Origin: Alphaproteobacteria bacterium
GTDB taxonomy: Bacteria > Pseudomonadota > Alphaproteobacteria > Acetobacterales > Acetobacteraceae
Reading direction: 5' to 3'
Assembly: GCA_026225015.1 (NCBI GenBank)
Contig: JAMFRY010000169.1
Coordinates: 1-5,399, forward strand
DNA: 5,399 nt
The stretch's first letter is position 1; each line of letters starts with the position of its first letter. The notes below the pieces were generated by a model. The model searched no databases. It was not told the DNA's origin and saw only the letters and a list, made by a program, of their open reading frames with translations. A program made the position numbers and the translations under genes. Below are positions 1-5,026 of this stretch, piece after piece.

Positions 1-186
1 AAGCCGACCATTGCCGATGCCATGTATGCGCCGGTGGTGACCCGGTTCATCAGCTACGATGTGTCGGTTGACGATCAATCCAAGGCCTATGGCGACACGA
101 TCATGCACTGGGCGCCTGTGAAGGAATGGGTTGAGGACTCGCATGACGAACCCCAGGAAATCATCGAACTCGATCTGGATTTCTAG
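1..186 (+). CDS. Glutathione S-transferase family protein, C-terminal fragment
   Basis: The open frame enters from the left edge in frame 1 and ends at TAG 184-186, leaving 61 residues of the C-terminus; the start and the thioredoxin-like N-terminal domain lie outside the window. The fragment begins KPTIADAMYAPVVTRF, which matches the conserved helix of the all-helical GST C-terminal domain (the 'sIADa.yaPVv.Rf' N-capping-box region), and continues with an AYGDTIMHWAPVKEWVEDS segment typical of the last helices in bacterial GST-like proteins. Such cytosolic enzymes usually conjugate or reduce substrates with glutathione, but the substrate cannot be told from this piece. The tail ends in an acidic stretch (EIIELDLDF). 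The gene is followed within 50 bp by a bidirectional terminator, so it is the last gene of its transcription unit. The family call is firm; the specific function is unknown. Confidence 0.85.
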   Translation, partial: KPTIADAMYAPVVTRFISYDVSVDDQSKAYGDTIMHWAPVKEWVEDSHDEPQEIIELDLDF

Positions 187-201
187 CACGACCGGCGAGT
201 G

Positions 202-237
202 CCGCAGACAAAACCGCAGACAAAACCGCAGACAAAA
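202..237. repeat. Three tandem copies of a 12-bp unit
   Basis: The unit CCGCAGACAAAA occurs three times without interruption at 202-213, 214-225 and 226-237, all identical. It lies between the stop codon of the GST gene and the terminator hairpin; the last three A's of the third copy are already part of the hairpin's A-run. Perfect identity suggests recent slippage expansion. The 12-bp unit would keep a reading frame, but no gene is supported here. Confidence 0.9.
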
Positions 238-271
238 AGGGCTCCGTGTTTGCACAACACAGAGCCCTTTT
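235..271. terminator. Bidirectional intrinsic terminator between convergent genes
   Basis: The left arm 235-250 (AAAAGGGCTCCGTGTT) pairs with the right arm 256-271 (AACACAGAGCCCTTTT) over 16 positions with a single C/A mismatch, around a 5-nt loop (TGCAC). The stem ends in T4 on the plus strand, and read leftwards it ends in a T5 run, so it has the form of an intrinsic terminator in both directions. It lies 48 bp after the rightward GST stop codon and 17 bp after the leftward cupin stop codon, exactly where a shared terminator for convergent genes is expected. Confidence 0.9.
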
Positions 272-287
272 CAATCAATGGCGCCGG

Positions 288-731
288 TCATACGGCTGTC
301 TTGATCCAGGGCGTCGGCGCCGGAATAGGGCAGGGGCCTTCGACCTCGATGGTTCCGAAATCGGCCGGCGAGGTGATTTCCAGATATTCCATATCTGGCG
401 AGTAATCGAACAAATAATGCGTGATGCCGGGTTGCTGGTGCACACAATCGCCCGCCGAGACCAGCGTTTCCTTATCCCCATACATGAAGCGCGCCCAACC
501 CTTGGTCATGATGACGATGTGAAAATCGGCGATATGCTGATGCCACCCGGTACCCTCTTCGGGCGGAAAATCCGGATTGGCCTTCACCAGCTGGCAGATC
601 ACCCGCCCGCCGGTGGACTGCTTCACCCCAAGGTCGCGGTACAAAAAGAAACCGCGCAGCCCATCGGTGCGCCAGGGTGTATCGCCCGGTTTTACGTGGG
701 AAAATTCGTTAACGATCGTCTTATCCAGCAT
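288..731 (-). CDS. Cupin-domain protein
   Basis: This is a 147-residue single-domain cupin of unknown substrate. Cupin motif 1 is seen as GTGWHQHIADFHIVIMTKG around residues 60-78, with His64, His66 and possibly His71 as metal ligands. The usual Glu of the motif is not in its normal place. Motif 2 appears as GDCVHQQPGITH around residues 94-105, with His105 as the expected last ligand. Cupins of this size bind a metal in a small beta-barrel and act as dioxygenases, isomerases or ligand sensors; nothing here decides between these. I chose the ATG at 731 because a GGAG Shine-Dalgarno sequence (741-738) sits 6 nt upstream. An in-frame ATG at 773 (161 aa) has no ribosome site and falls inside a plausible promoter. 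The gene is transcribed alone, divergent from the yihY-type gene and convergent with the GST gene. Confidence 0.85.
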   Translation of the reverse strand: MLDKTIVNEFSHVKPGDTPWRTDGLRGFFLYRDLGVKQSTGGRVICQLVKANPDFPPEEGTGWHQHIADFHIVIMTKGWARFMYGDKETLVSAGDCVHQQPGITHYLFDYSPDMEYLEITSPADFGTIEVEGPCPIPAPTPWIKTAV

Positions 732-745
732 GGCAAGCTCCGTCC
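732..745 (-). promoter_or_regulatory. Ribosome binding site that decides the cupin start
   Basis: Read on the minus strand, GGACGGAG is followed by CTTGCC and then ATG at 731. The GGAG core at 741-738 leaves a 6-nt spacer. No comparable purine-rich site precedes the alternative upstream ATG at 773. Confidence 0.6.
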
Positions 746-757
746 GACGGTCTATGA

Positions 758-786
758 TTGTTAATACTTGCATAAAATACGTTCAA
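758..786 (-). promoter_or_regulatory. Possible promoter for the cupin gene
   Basis: On the minus strand TTGAAC (786-781) and TAACAA (763-758) are separated by 17 nt. The -35 is a fair match to TTGACA and the -10 is weak (3 of 6). It would place the transcript start near 751, giving a leader of about 20 nt that contains the ribosome site used by the ATG at 731. This is inferred from consensus only. Confidence 0.35.
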
Positions 787-815
787 GGGCCAGAAAATTT
801 TTGCGGCGCACCATA

Positions 816-836
816 CGGCAAAAAGGGCTTTTGCCG
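816..836. other. Small hairpin in the divergent intergenic region
   Basis: CGGCAAAA (816-823) and TTTTGCCG (829-836) form a perfect 8-bp inverted repeat around the 5-nt loop AGGGC. It lies upstream of both divergent genes, so it is not at a gene end. It could be a protein-binding palindrome in the shared promoter region or chance. It lacks a proper T-tract after the stem. Confidence 0.4.
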
Positions 837-877
837 CTTTAATCATCAAAACCGAATTGCCTCCGGCCCCAAGAGCT

Positions 878-899
878 TGATGACAGCCTGATGACACCT
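878..899. repeat. Tandem direct repeat of 11 bp upstream of the yihY-type gene
   Basis: TGATGACAGCC (878-888) is directly followed by TGATGACACCT (889-899); the first eight bases are identical and the period is 11 bp, close to one turn of DNA. It lies about 35 bp upstream of the candidate -35 box of the membrane protein gene, so it could be a two-site binding target for an activator. No known regulator motif was recognised. Confidence 0.5.
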
Positions 900-932
900 A
901 CGCCACGCCCGGTTTTTGGCCGCGTCGATGGA

Positions 933-960
933 TTGACCCACCTTCTACAAATCCTAATCT
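933..960 (+). promoter_or_regulatory. Possible promoter for the yihY-type gene
   Basis: TTGACC (933-938) matches the -35 consensus at five of six positions and is followed after 16 nt by TAATCT (955-960), a weak -10. A transcript from this site would begin at about the ATG at 967, that is with almost no leader. No convincing Shine-Dalgarno sequence precedes that ATG (only GGAA at 961-964, too close). Confidence 0.35.
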
Positions 961-966
961 GGAACC

Positions 967-1857
967 ATGTCTAAACGAGGGCGTGTTCTGCTGGTTCGCC
1001 GGGCGGCGATCGAAGCGGGCAGGGCGCTGATTACGCAGCGTGTTTCACTGGTGGCGGCAGGTTGCGCCTTCTATGCCACTCTGGCGCTGTTCCCGGCGAT
1101 CACCATGCTCATCTCGATCTACGGCCTGGCTTTCAATCCCGATACGGTGCAGCCGCAGCTTGCCTATCTGCAGCAATTCATGCCGCCGGCGGCCTTTGAG
1201 CTGATTTCTGATCGCGTGCAAAGCCTGGTCAGCCAGCCAGGCAAGGGGCTGGGACTCGGCCTGCTCATCAGCCTGCTCATCACGCTCTGGTCGTCTTCCA
1301 CCGGCACGAAATCGGTATTGAACGCTCTCACGCTGGCCTATCGCCAGGAGGAAGATCGCGGCATCATTCGCTTTCAGCTGCTGGCGTTGGGGATGACGCT
1401 CGTGGCCATCATCGGCGCCTGCATCGCCATCGGCGTGCTGGTGCTGCTGCCGGTGGTCATCAGTTTTGTCGGCCTTGGCGGCTACGCCCGAGTGCTTGTC
1501 GATATCGGTGGTTTCGCCGCCATGATCACGTTCGTGGTGGTTTCACTGGGTCTGCTCTACCGCTATGGACCGGCCGGCGAGGGCCGCATTTTTTTTGCCC
1601 CCGGCGCCGCCGCCGCCACCTTCCTGTGGATGCTCGGCTCCTGGGCGTTCGGCCTCTATGTGGGCCATTTCGCCGCTTATAATGCGGTCTACGGGCCGCT
1701 CTCCACGCTGATCGGCTTGATGATGTGGTTCTACCTCACCGCCTATGCGGTGCTGCTCGGCGCCGAGCTGAATGCCGCCCTCGATCAGCAGTGGCGAATC
1801 GCGGCAAAAGCCCAAGCGCAGCGTGAGATCGGTGAAACCCAGCGGGTTTCCGGTTAG
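967..1857 (+). CDS. YihY/BrkB-family inner membrane protein
   Basis: A 296-residue polytopic membrane protein of the YihY / virulence factor BrkB family (PF03631), of normal length for the family. Recognisable parts are the first membrane segment with AGCAFYATLALFPAITMLIS (about 29-50), the conserved small-residue segment LITLWSSSTGTKSVLNALTLAY (about 103-124), the RYGPAGEGR loop (about 198-206), and the C-terminal pair of helices containing NAVYGPLSTLIGLMMWFY and the end motif LLGAELNAALD (about 262-272). About six hydrophobic segments are visible, with a short basic N-terminus inside. The biochemical role of the family is not settled; older annotation as ribonuclease BN is wrong. The start ATG is the first in frame and has no good ribosome site. 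An 8-T run lies inside the gene at 1589-1596. It is probably transcribed separately from hfq, which has its own leader region. Confidence 0.9.
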   Translation: MSKRGRVLLVRRAAIEAGRALITQRVSLVAAGCAFYATLALFPAITMLISIYGLAFNPDTVQPQLAYLQQFMPPAAFELISDRVQSLVSQPGKGLGLGLLISLLITLWSSSTGTKSVLNALTLAYRQEEDRGIIRFQLLALGMTLVAIIGACIAIGVLVLLPVVISFVGLGGYARVLVDIGGFAAMITFVVVSLGLLYRYGPAGEGRIFFAPGAAAATFLWMLGSWAFGLYVGHFAAYNAVYGPLSTLIGLMMWFYLTAYAVLLGAELNAALDQQWRIAAKAQAQREIGETQRVSG

Positions 1858-1893
1858 TTTCTCCGCGCGTAGCGAATCGAGCGCACTCAACGG

Positions 1894-1921
1894 TTGCCGG
1901 GGAGAACATTTTCGCTATAGG
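1894..1921 (+). promoter_or_regulatory. Likely hfq operon promoter
   Basis: TTGCCG (1894-1899) and TATAGG (1916-1921) are 16 nt apart, each matching the sigma-70 consensus at four of six positions. They lie in the 177-bp gap between the yihY-type gene and hfq. A start near 1928 would give a leader of about 107 nt before the hfq GTG. The call rests on consensus matching and position. Confidence 0.45.
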
Positions 1922-1977
1922 TTGCGCTATCCACACCTTGCGCCACGCAGGTGCGGAACTGTCGGGCTCTCTAACTT

Positions 1978-2026
1978 AACTCACCTGAACTCAACTCAAT
2001 CGTCGAACAGACGACAAAAATAAGGA
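1978..2026 (+). promoter_or_regulatory. hfq leader with AACTCA repeats, A-rich tract and ribosome site
   Basis: AACTCA occurs three times (1978-1983, 1988-1993, 1993-1998) in the untranslated leader. It is followed by an A-rich stretch with a run of A's and AAT-AAG triplets (about 2013-2024). The stretch runs into the Shine-Dalgarno sequence TAAGGA (2021-2026), 8 nt before the GTG at 2035. The good spacing supports the GTG start, as does the family-typical N-terminus. Hfq of E. coli is known to repress its own mRNA by binding the leader; an A-rich tract over the ribosome site would suit that, but this is inference. Confidence 0.5.
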
Positions 2027-2034
2027 CAATCTAC

Positions 2035-2370
2035 GTGGCCAACGAAAAATCCCAAAACGTGCAGGACGTGTTTCTGAACCATGTCCGCAAGAGCAAAACC
2101 CCCGTTACTGTGTTTTTGGTCAATGGCGTGAAGCTGCAAGGCGTAATCACCTGGTTCGACAATTTTTCGGTGCTGCTGCGCCGGGATGGTCATACGCAAC
2201 TGGTTTATAAACATGCGATCAGCACGGTCATGCCGGGCGCGCCGATCATGCTGTTCGACGCCAGCAAGGCCGAAGGCGCGCAGCCCGCGGATGCCGCCGC
2301 CTCAACCTTGAAACTCTCCCGCGCCGAAGGTCCGGATTACGGCCCCTCCGAGCAGGACATCACCGGCTGA
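2035..2370 (+). CDS. hfq: RNA chaperone Hfq
   Basis: A 111-residue Hfq. The Sm1 part spans about residues 8-50 (QDVFLNHVRKSKTPVTVF, then LVNGVKLQG and WFDNFSVLLRR), and the Sm2 part carries the signature YKHAISTVMP at 58-67. Gln10, Lys59 and His60 correspond to the proximal-face RNA-binding residues Gln8, Lys56 and His57 of E. coli. Rim basic residues are present as Arg18-Lys19. The protein forms a hexameric ring that pairs small RNAs with mRNAs and affects mRNA stability. A tail of roughly 44 residues follows the core, rich in Ala, Asp, Glu and Ser, so it is longer than the roughly 80-residue form common in alphaproteobacteria. The start is GTG, with TAAGGA 8 nt upstream. The stop codon TGA (2368-2370) overlaps the probable CTG start of hflX, as expected for an hfq-hflX operon. 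Confidence 0.97.
   Translation: MANEKSQNVQDVFLNHVRKSKTPVTVFLVNGVKLQGVITWFDNFSVLLRRDGHTQLVYKHAISTVMPGAPIMLFDASKAEGAQPADAAASTLKLSRAEGPDYGPSEQDITG
2354..2370 (+). promoter_or_regulatory. Non-ATG start site of hflX overlapping the hfq stop
   Basis: CTGA at 2367-2370 holds a CTG in the hflX frame and the TGA stop of hfq, the same geometry as the common ATGA overlap. AGGA (2354-2357) lies 9 nt before the CTG. No ATG, GTG or TTG exists in the hflX frame between the end of hfq and 2475, yet conserved family sequence is encoded there. Confidence 0.6.
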
Positions 2371-3671
2371 ACGCGCCCCAGGATACCGCGCCGCCGCCGA
2401 GCCGGGCGGCGATCATCCTGCCCTGGGAAAAACCTTCCCACAGCTCCGGTCATACTCGCGTCGCCGAAGCCCGCATGGCCGAGGCGGTGGGCTTGGCCGC
2501 CTCCATCGGGCTGGTCATCGTGCATGAAGGAATTTTCAACCTCCGCTCCCGCACGCCGGCCACCCTGCTGGGCAAAGGCCAGACCGTGCTGGCCGGGGAG
2601 GATATCGCGCGGCACGAAGTCTCCGTCGCGGTGGTAGACGCCACCTTGACCCCGGTGCAGCAGCGCAATCTGGAAACCGCCTGGAAATGCAAGGTTATCG
2701 ACCGCACCGGCCTGATTCTGGACATTTTCGGCGAACGCGCCCGCACCAGGGAGGGTTCGCTGCAGGTTGAACTCGCGCATCTCGACTATCAGCGCTCCCG
2801 GCTGGTGCGCAGCTGGACCCATCTTGAACGCCCGCGCGGCGGTTTCGGCTTCCTCGGCGGCCCCGGCGAAACCCAGATCGAGGCCGACCGCCGTCTCATC
2901 GGCGAGCGCATCGTCAAACTGAAGCATGAGCTGGAAGAGGTCCGCCGCACCCGCGGCCTGCATCGCGGCGCCCGCAAACGCGTGCCGGCGCCGGTCATCG
3001 CATTGGTCGGCTACACCAATGCCGGCAAATCCACCCTGTTCAACGCCCTCACGGGCGCCGCCGTGATGGCCGAGAACCAGCTTTTCGCCACGCTCGATCC
3101 CACCATGCGCGGCCTCACGCTGCCCTCGGGCCGCAACGTCATCCTCTCCGACACGGTTGGCTTCATCAGCGACTTGCCGACCGAGCTCGTCGCCGCCTTC
3201 CGCGCCACGCTGGAGGAAGTCGCGGAAGCCGATCTGATCCTGCATGTCCGCGACGCCGCGCATCCGGATACCGCCGCCCAGCGCGATGATGTCATCAACG
3301 TTCTCGACAATATGGTGAAGGACGGCACACTTGATGAATCCTGGCCGTCGCGCAGTATCGAGGTTCTGAACAAGGCCGACCTGCTCGGCGGCATCGCCAA
3401 TGTGCCCCGCCTGGCCAATGGCGATGGTGACGCCGGCATTGCCGTCTCGGCCTTGACCGGCGAAGGCCTGGCCGCGCTGCTCAGCGCCATCGACCGCAGG
3501 CTGGGCGCCGGGCGCGTCAACGTTCACTACGATGTCGCGGCGCAAGACGGCGCCAAACTCGCCTGGCTCTACCGCCATGGCGAAGTGGTCACACGCCGGG
3601 ATGATGACGCGATCGTGCATGTCGAAGTCCGCCTGTCCGAGGCCGACCGCGCCCGGTTCGAACGGATATGA
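2367..3671 (+). CDS. hflX: GTPase HflX
   Basis: A ribosome-associated GTPase of the OBG-HflX group; the E. coli protein splits stalled 70S ribosomes after heat stress. From CTG 2367 it has 434 residues, close to the 426 of E. coli. The N-terminal ATP-binding-like domain carries the first strand AAIILPWEK (about 15-23), TPATLLGKGQ (about 68-77) and the hallmark GGPGETQIEADRR (164-176), followed by a charged helical linker. The G domain shows G1 GYTNAGKST (215-223), DPTMR after it, G3 DTVGF (262-266), G4 NKAD (335-338) and G5 SALTGEG (361-367), then a short C-terminal region. The first ATG (2475) would give 398 residues and remove the conserved first strand, so an upstream CTG start coupled to hfq is preferred. 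The stop codon overlaps the next gene's start by 4 nt (ATGA, 3668-3671). Confidence 0.93.
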   Translation: MNAPQDTAPPPSRAAIILPWEKPSHSSGHTRVAEARMAEAVGLAASIGLVIVHEGIFNLRSRTPATLLGKGQTVLAGEDIARHEVSVAVVDATLTPVQQRNLETAWKCKVIDRTGLILDIFGERARTREGSLQVELAHLDYQRSRLVRSWTHLERPRGGFGFLGGPGETQIEADRRLIGERIVKLKHELEEVRRTRGLHRGARKRVPAPVIALVGYTNAGKSTLFNALTGAAVMAENQLFATLDPTMRGLTLPSGRNVILSDTVGFISDLPTELVAAFRATLEEVAEADLILHVRDAAHPDTAAQRDDVINVLDNMVKDGTLDESWPSRSIEVLNKADLLGGIANVPRLANGDGDAGIAVSALTGEGLAALLSAIDRRLGAGRVNVHYDVAAQDGAKLAWLYRHGEVVTRRDDDAIVHVEVRLSEADRARFERI

Positions 3672-4495
3672 GCCTAAGTCCGGATGAAATCACCCGCATC
3701 GTCAGCCTGTTGCGGGAGGTCTCAGCCACCGAGATCATGCCGCGCTTTCGCAACCTCGGGCGCGAGGATGTGCGAACAAAATCCGGCCCGCTGGACCCGG
3801 TGACGGTGGCCGATGAAGCCGCCGAGAAGGCCCTTACCGCCGGCCTCAAGGCGCTGTTTCCCGGCATCGATGTCATCGGCGAGGAATCCGCCTCCGCCAA
3901 CCCCGATCTTTTGCACCGCCTGCAGGAACCTGGCCTGGTCTGGGTGATCGACCCGATCGACGGCACAGCCAATTATGCATCCGACCTGCCTCTATTCGGC
4001 GTCATGCTGGCGCTGTTGGATGGAGATAAAATCCTCGCCGGTTTCATCCACGACCCCGTCGGCGACGACACCGCCATCGCCATTGCGGGCGGCGGCGCCT
4101 GGATCCGATCGCGCAATGGCGCCCGCAAACGTTTAACCGCCGCCGCCGCCGTGCCCGTCACCCAGATGACCGGCGCGCTGTCCTGGCGCTTCCTCGATGA
4201 GCCGCTGAAAACCCGCGTCGTCTCGCGCATGGCCAGGCTCGCGGCCAGCTTCGATTTACGCTGCGCCGCCCATCAATACCGCATGATCGCCGCCGGCCAC
4301 TGCCACATGATGCTGTTCCGCAAAACCCTGCCCTGGGACCATTGCGCCGGCATATTGCTCTTCACCGAAGCCGGCGGTTACGCCGCGCGCTATGACGGCA
4401 CCCAATACCGCCCCTCCGAGACCACCGGCGGCCTGCTCCTCGCCCCCGATAAGGCAAGCTGGGAAGCCCTGCACAAGCTCCTATTGGAAGAATAA
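3668..4495 (+). CDS. Inositol monophosphatase family protein
   Basis: A 275-residue member of the Mg2+-dependent, lithium-sensitive phosphatase family (inositol monophosphatase / SuhB, CysQ, histidinol-phosphatase HisN-type). The metal-binding elements are all present: GEES at 71-74 (Glu72 and Glu73), the signature DPIDGTANY at 95-103 (Asp95, Asp98) and WDHCAGILLFTEAGG from Trp223, with Asp224 as the third metal Asp. N-terminal SGPLDPVTVADEAAE (about 39-53) matches the usual 'D.vT.aD...E' region. The true substrate (inositol phosphate, PAP or another sugar phosphate) cannot be told. Its ATG overlaps the hflX stop in ATGA, so it is translationally coupled and belongs to the hfq-hflX operon. 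It ends at TAA 4493-4495, two bases before the first palindromic repeat. Confidence 0.92.
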   Translation: MSLSPDEITRIVSLLREVSATEIMPRFRNLGREDVRTKSGPLDPVTVADEAAEKALTAGLKALFPGIDVIGEESASANPDLLHRLQEPGLVWVIDPIDGTANYASDLPLFGVMLALLDGDKILAGFIHDPVGDDTAIAIAGGGAWIRSRNGARKRLTAAAAVPVTQMTGALSWRFLDEPLKTRVVSRMARLAASFDLRCAAHQYRMIAAGHCHMMLFRKTLPWDHCAGILLFTEAGGYAARYDGTQYRPSETTGGLLLAPDKASWEALHKLLLEE

Positions 4496-4497
4496 TT

Positions 4498-4533
4498 GTA
4501 GGGTGGGTAAGCGAAGCGCCACCCACCACCTAC
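4498..4533. repeat. Palindromic hairpin element, copy 1
   Basis: The element starts GTAGGGTGGGT. GGTGGGT (4502-4508) pairs perfectly with ACCCACC (4521-4527). An alternative, longer fold also pairs GTAGG (4498-4502) with CCTAC (4529-4533), leaving a 2-nt bulge. The apex contains GCGAAGC (4511-4517), a sequence known in DNA to make an exceptionally stable mini-hairpin. Over 31 nt it matches the second copy at 4964-4994 at 28 positions. There is no T-run after it, so it is not a typical intrinsic terminator. It resembles REP-type extragenic palindromes of proteobacteria in size and in lying just after a gene end. Confidence 0.85.
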
Positions 4534-4537
4534 CCAC

Positions 4538-4550
4538 GAAGGATACCCCT
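4538..4550 (+). promoter_or_regulatory. Ribosome binding site that decides the start at 4551
   Basis: GAAGGA (4538-4543) sits 7 nt before GTG 4551, ideal spacing. This favours the GTG over an in-frame ATG at 4392 that would overlap the phosphatase gene by more than 100 nt. Confidence 0.75.
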
Positions 4551-4967
4551 GTGACCAACCCCCCATCGCCAACTTCCGAGATCGCCCGGATCGGCAGCTA
4601 CCACGCGCATATCTATTACCGCACGCCCGAACAACGCGCCCAGGCCGAGCACCTCCGTACCCAGATTGCCGAACGTTTCTCCGTGCAACTCGGTCGCTGG
4701 CGCGACATGGTCGTCGGCCCGCATGCCGCGCCCATGTTCCAAGTCGCCTTCGCCACGGAATCTTTCCCGATTTTCGTCCCCTGGCTGATGCTCAACCGCG
4801 AAAACCTCACCATCCTCCTGCACCCCAATTCCGGCCAACCCCGCCGCGACCACCAGGTCCACGCCGTATGGTTCGGCGAAGTCCTGCCGATCATGAACCC
4901 CGAACATCTCCCTGAAACCAGCAGCGACGATGAAACCGTAACCCCCAATACAACCCCAACAGCGTAG
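4551..4967 (+). CDS. DOPA 4,5-dioxygenase family protein
   Basis: A 138-residue small protein of the DOPA 4,5-dioxygenase family (PF08883). Conserved features are SYHAHIYY (16-23, His18 and His20), LGRWRDMVVGPH (47-58, His58), MFQVAF (62-67), VPWLMLNRENLTILLHPN (76-93, His91) and DHQVHAVWFGE (100-110, His101 and His104). The fungal member opens the DOPA ring in betalain pigment formation with a metal held by histidines. Bacterial members are widespread, and their natural substrate is mostly unknown; a catechol-like ring is only a guess. The C-terminal tail after about residue 118 is Thr/Pro/Asp-rich and probably disordered. The start is GTG with GAAGGA 7 nt upstream. The stop TAG (4965-4967) is part of the second palindromic element. 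It lies downstream of the phosphatase gene in the same direction and may be read through from the hfq operon. Confidence 0.88.
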   Translation: MTNPPSPTSEIARIGSYHAHIYYRTPEQRAQAEHLRTQIAERFSVQLGRWRDMVVGPHAAPMFQVAFATESFPIFVPWLMLNRENLTILLHPNSGQPRRDHQVHAVWFGEVLPIMNPEHLPETSSDDETVTPNTTPTA

Positions 4968-4994
4968 GGCGGGTCAGCGAAGCGCCACCCGCCA
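4964..4994. repeat. Palindromic hairpin element, copy 2
   Basis: GGCGGGT (4968-4974) pairs perfectly with ACCCGCC (4987-4993), and GCGAAGC lies at the apex (4977-4983). Compared with copy 1, T becomes C in the left arm and the partner A becomes G in the right arm, so pairing is kept; the third difference is in the loop. Its first bases, GTAG, contain the TAG stop codon of the dioxygenase-family gene. It sits 33 nt before the bioF-like start. Confidence 0.85.
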
Positions 4995-5026
4995 TCTTCG
5001 GCGCCGCGCATCCAAGAAAGAACATT

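Noticed and set aside
380..398. Perfect 8-bp inverted repeat CCAGATAT/ATATCTGG with a 3-nt spacer
   Set aside because: It lies inside the cupin coding sequence (PDMEYLEI region) with no T-run and no regulatory position, so coincidence is the simplest explanation.
246..764. Open frame of 172 codons on the plus strand
   Set aside because: It is antisense to the cupin gene, begins inside the terminator hairpin, and has no recognisable family.
1936..1957. Possible short hairpin in the hfq leader
   Set aside because: The stem depends on two G-T wobble pairs over six positions. It is too weak to call as a riboswitch or attenuator.
2337..3620. Long open frame of 427 codons on the minus strand
   Set aside because: It lies wholly antisense to hflX, whose GTPase motifs are unmistakable. 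Its Gly/Ala/Arg-rich, repeat-free composition is typical of a GC-rich shadow frame.
4136..4151. GCC triplet run in the phosphatase gene
   Set aside because: It encodes a short alanine stretch and is normal for a GC-rich coding sequence.
4498..4533. First palindrome as an intrinsic terminator for the hfq operon
   Set aside because: No T-tract follows the stem on either strand, and the repeat nature explains it better. It could still slow polymerase or protect the mRNA end.
4392..4550. Upstream extension of the DOPA-dioxygenase-like frame to an ATG at 4392
   Set aside because: It would overlap the phosphatase gene by 104 nt and translate through the palindromic element. GTG 4551 has an excellent ribosome site and matches the family start.
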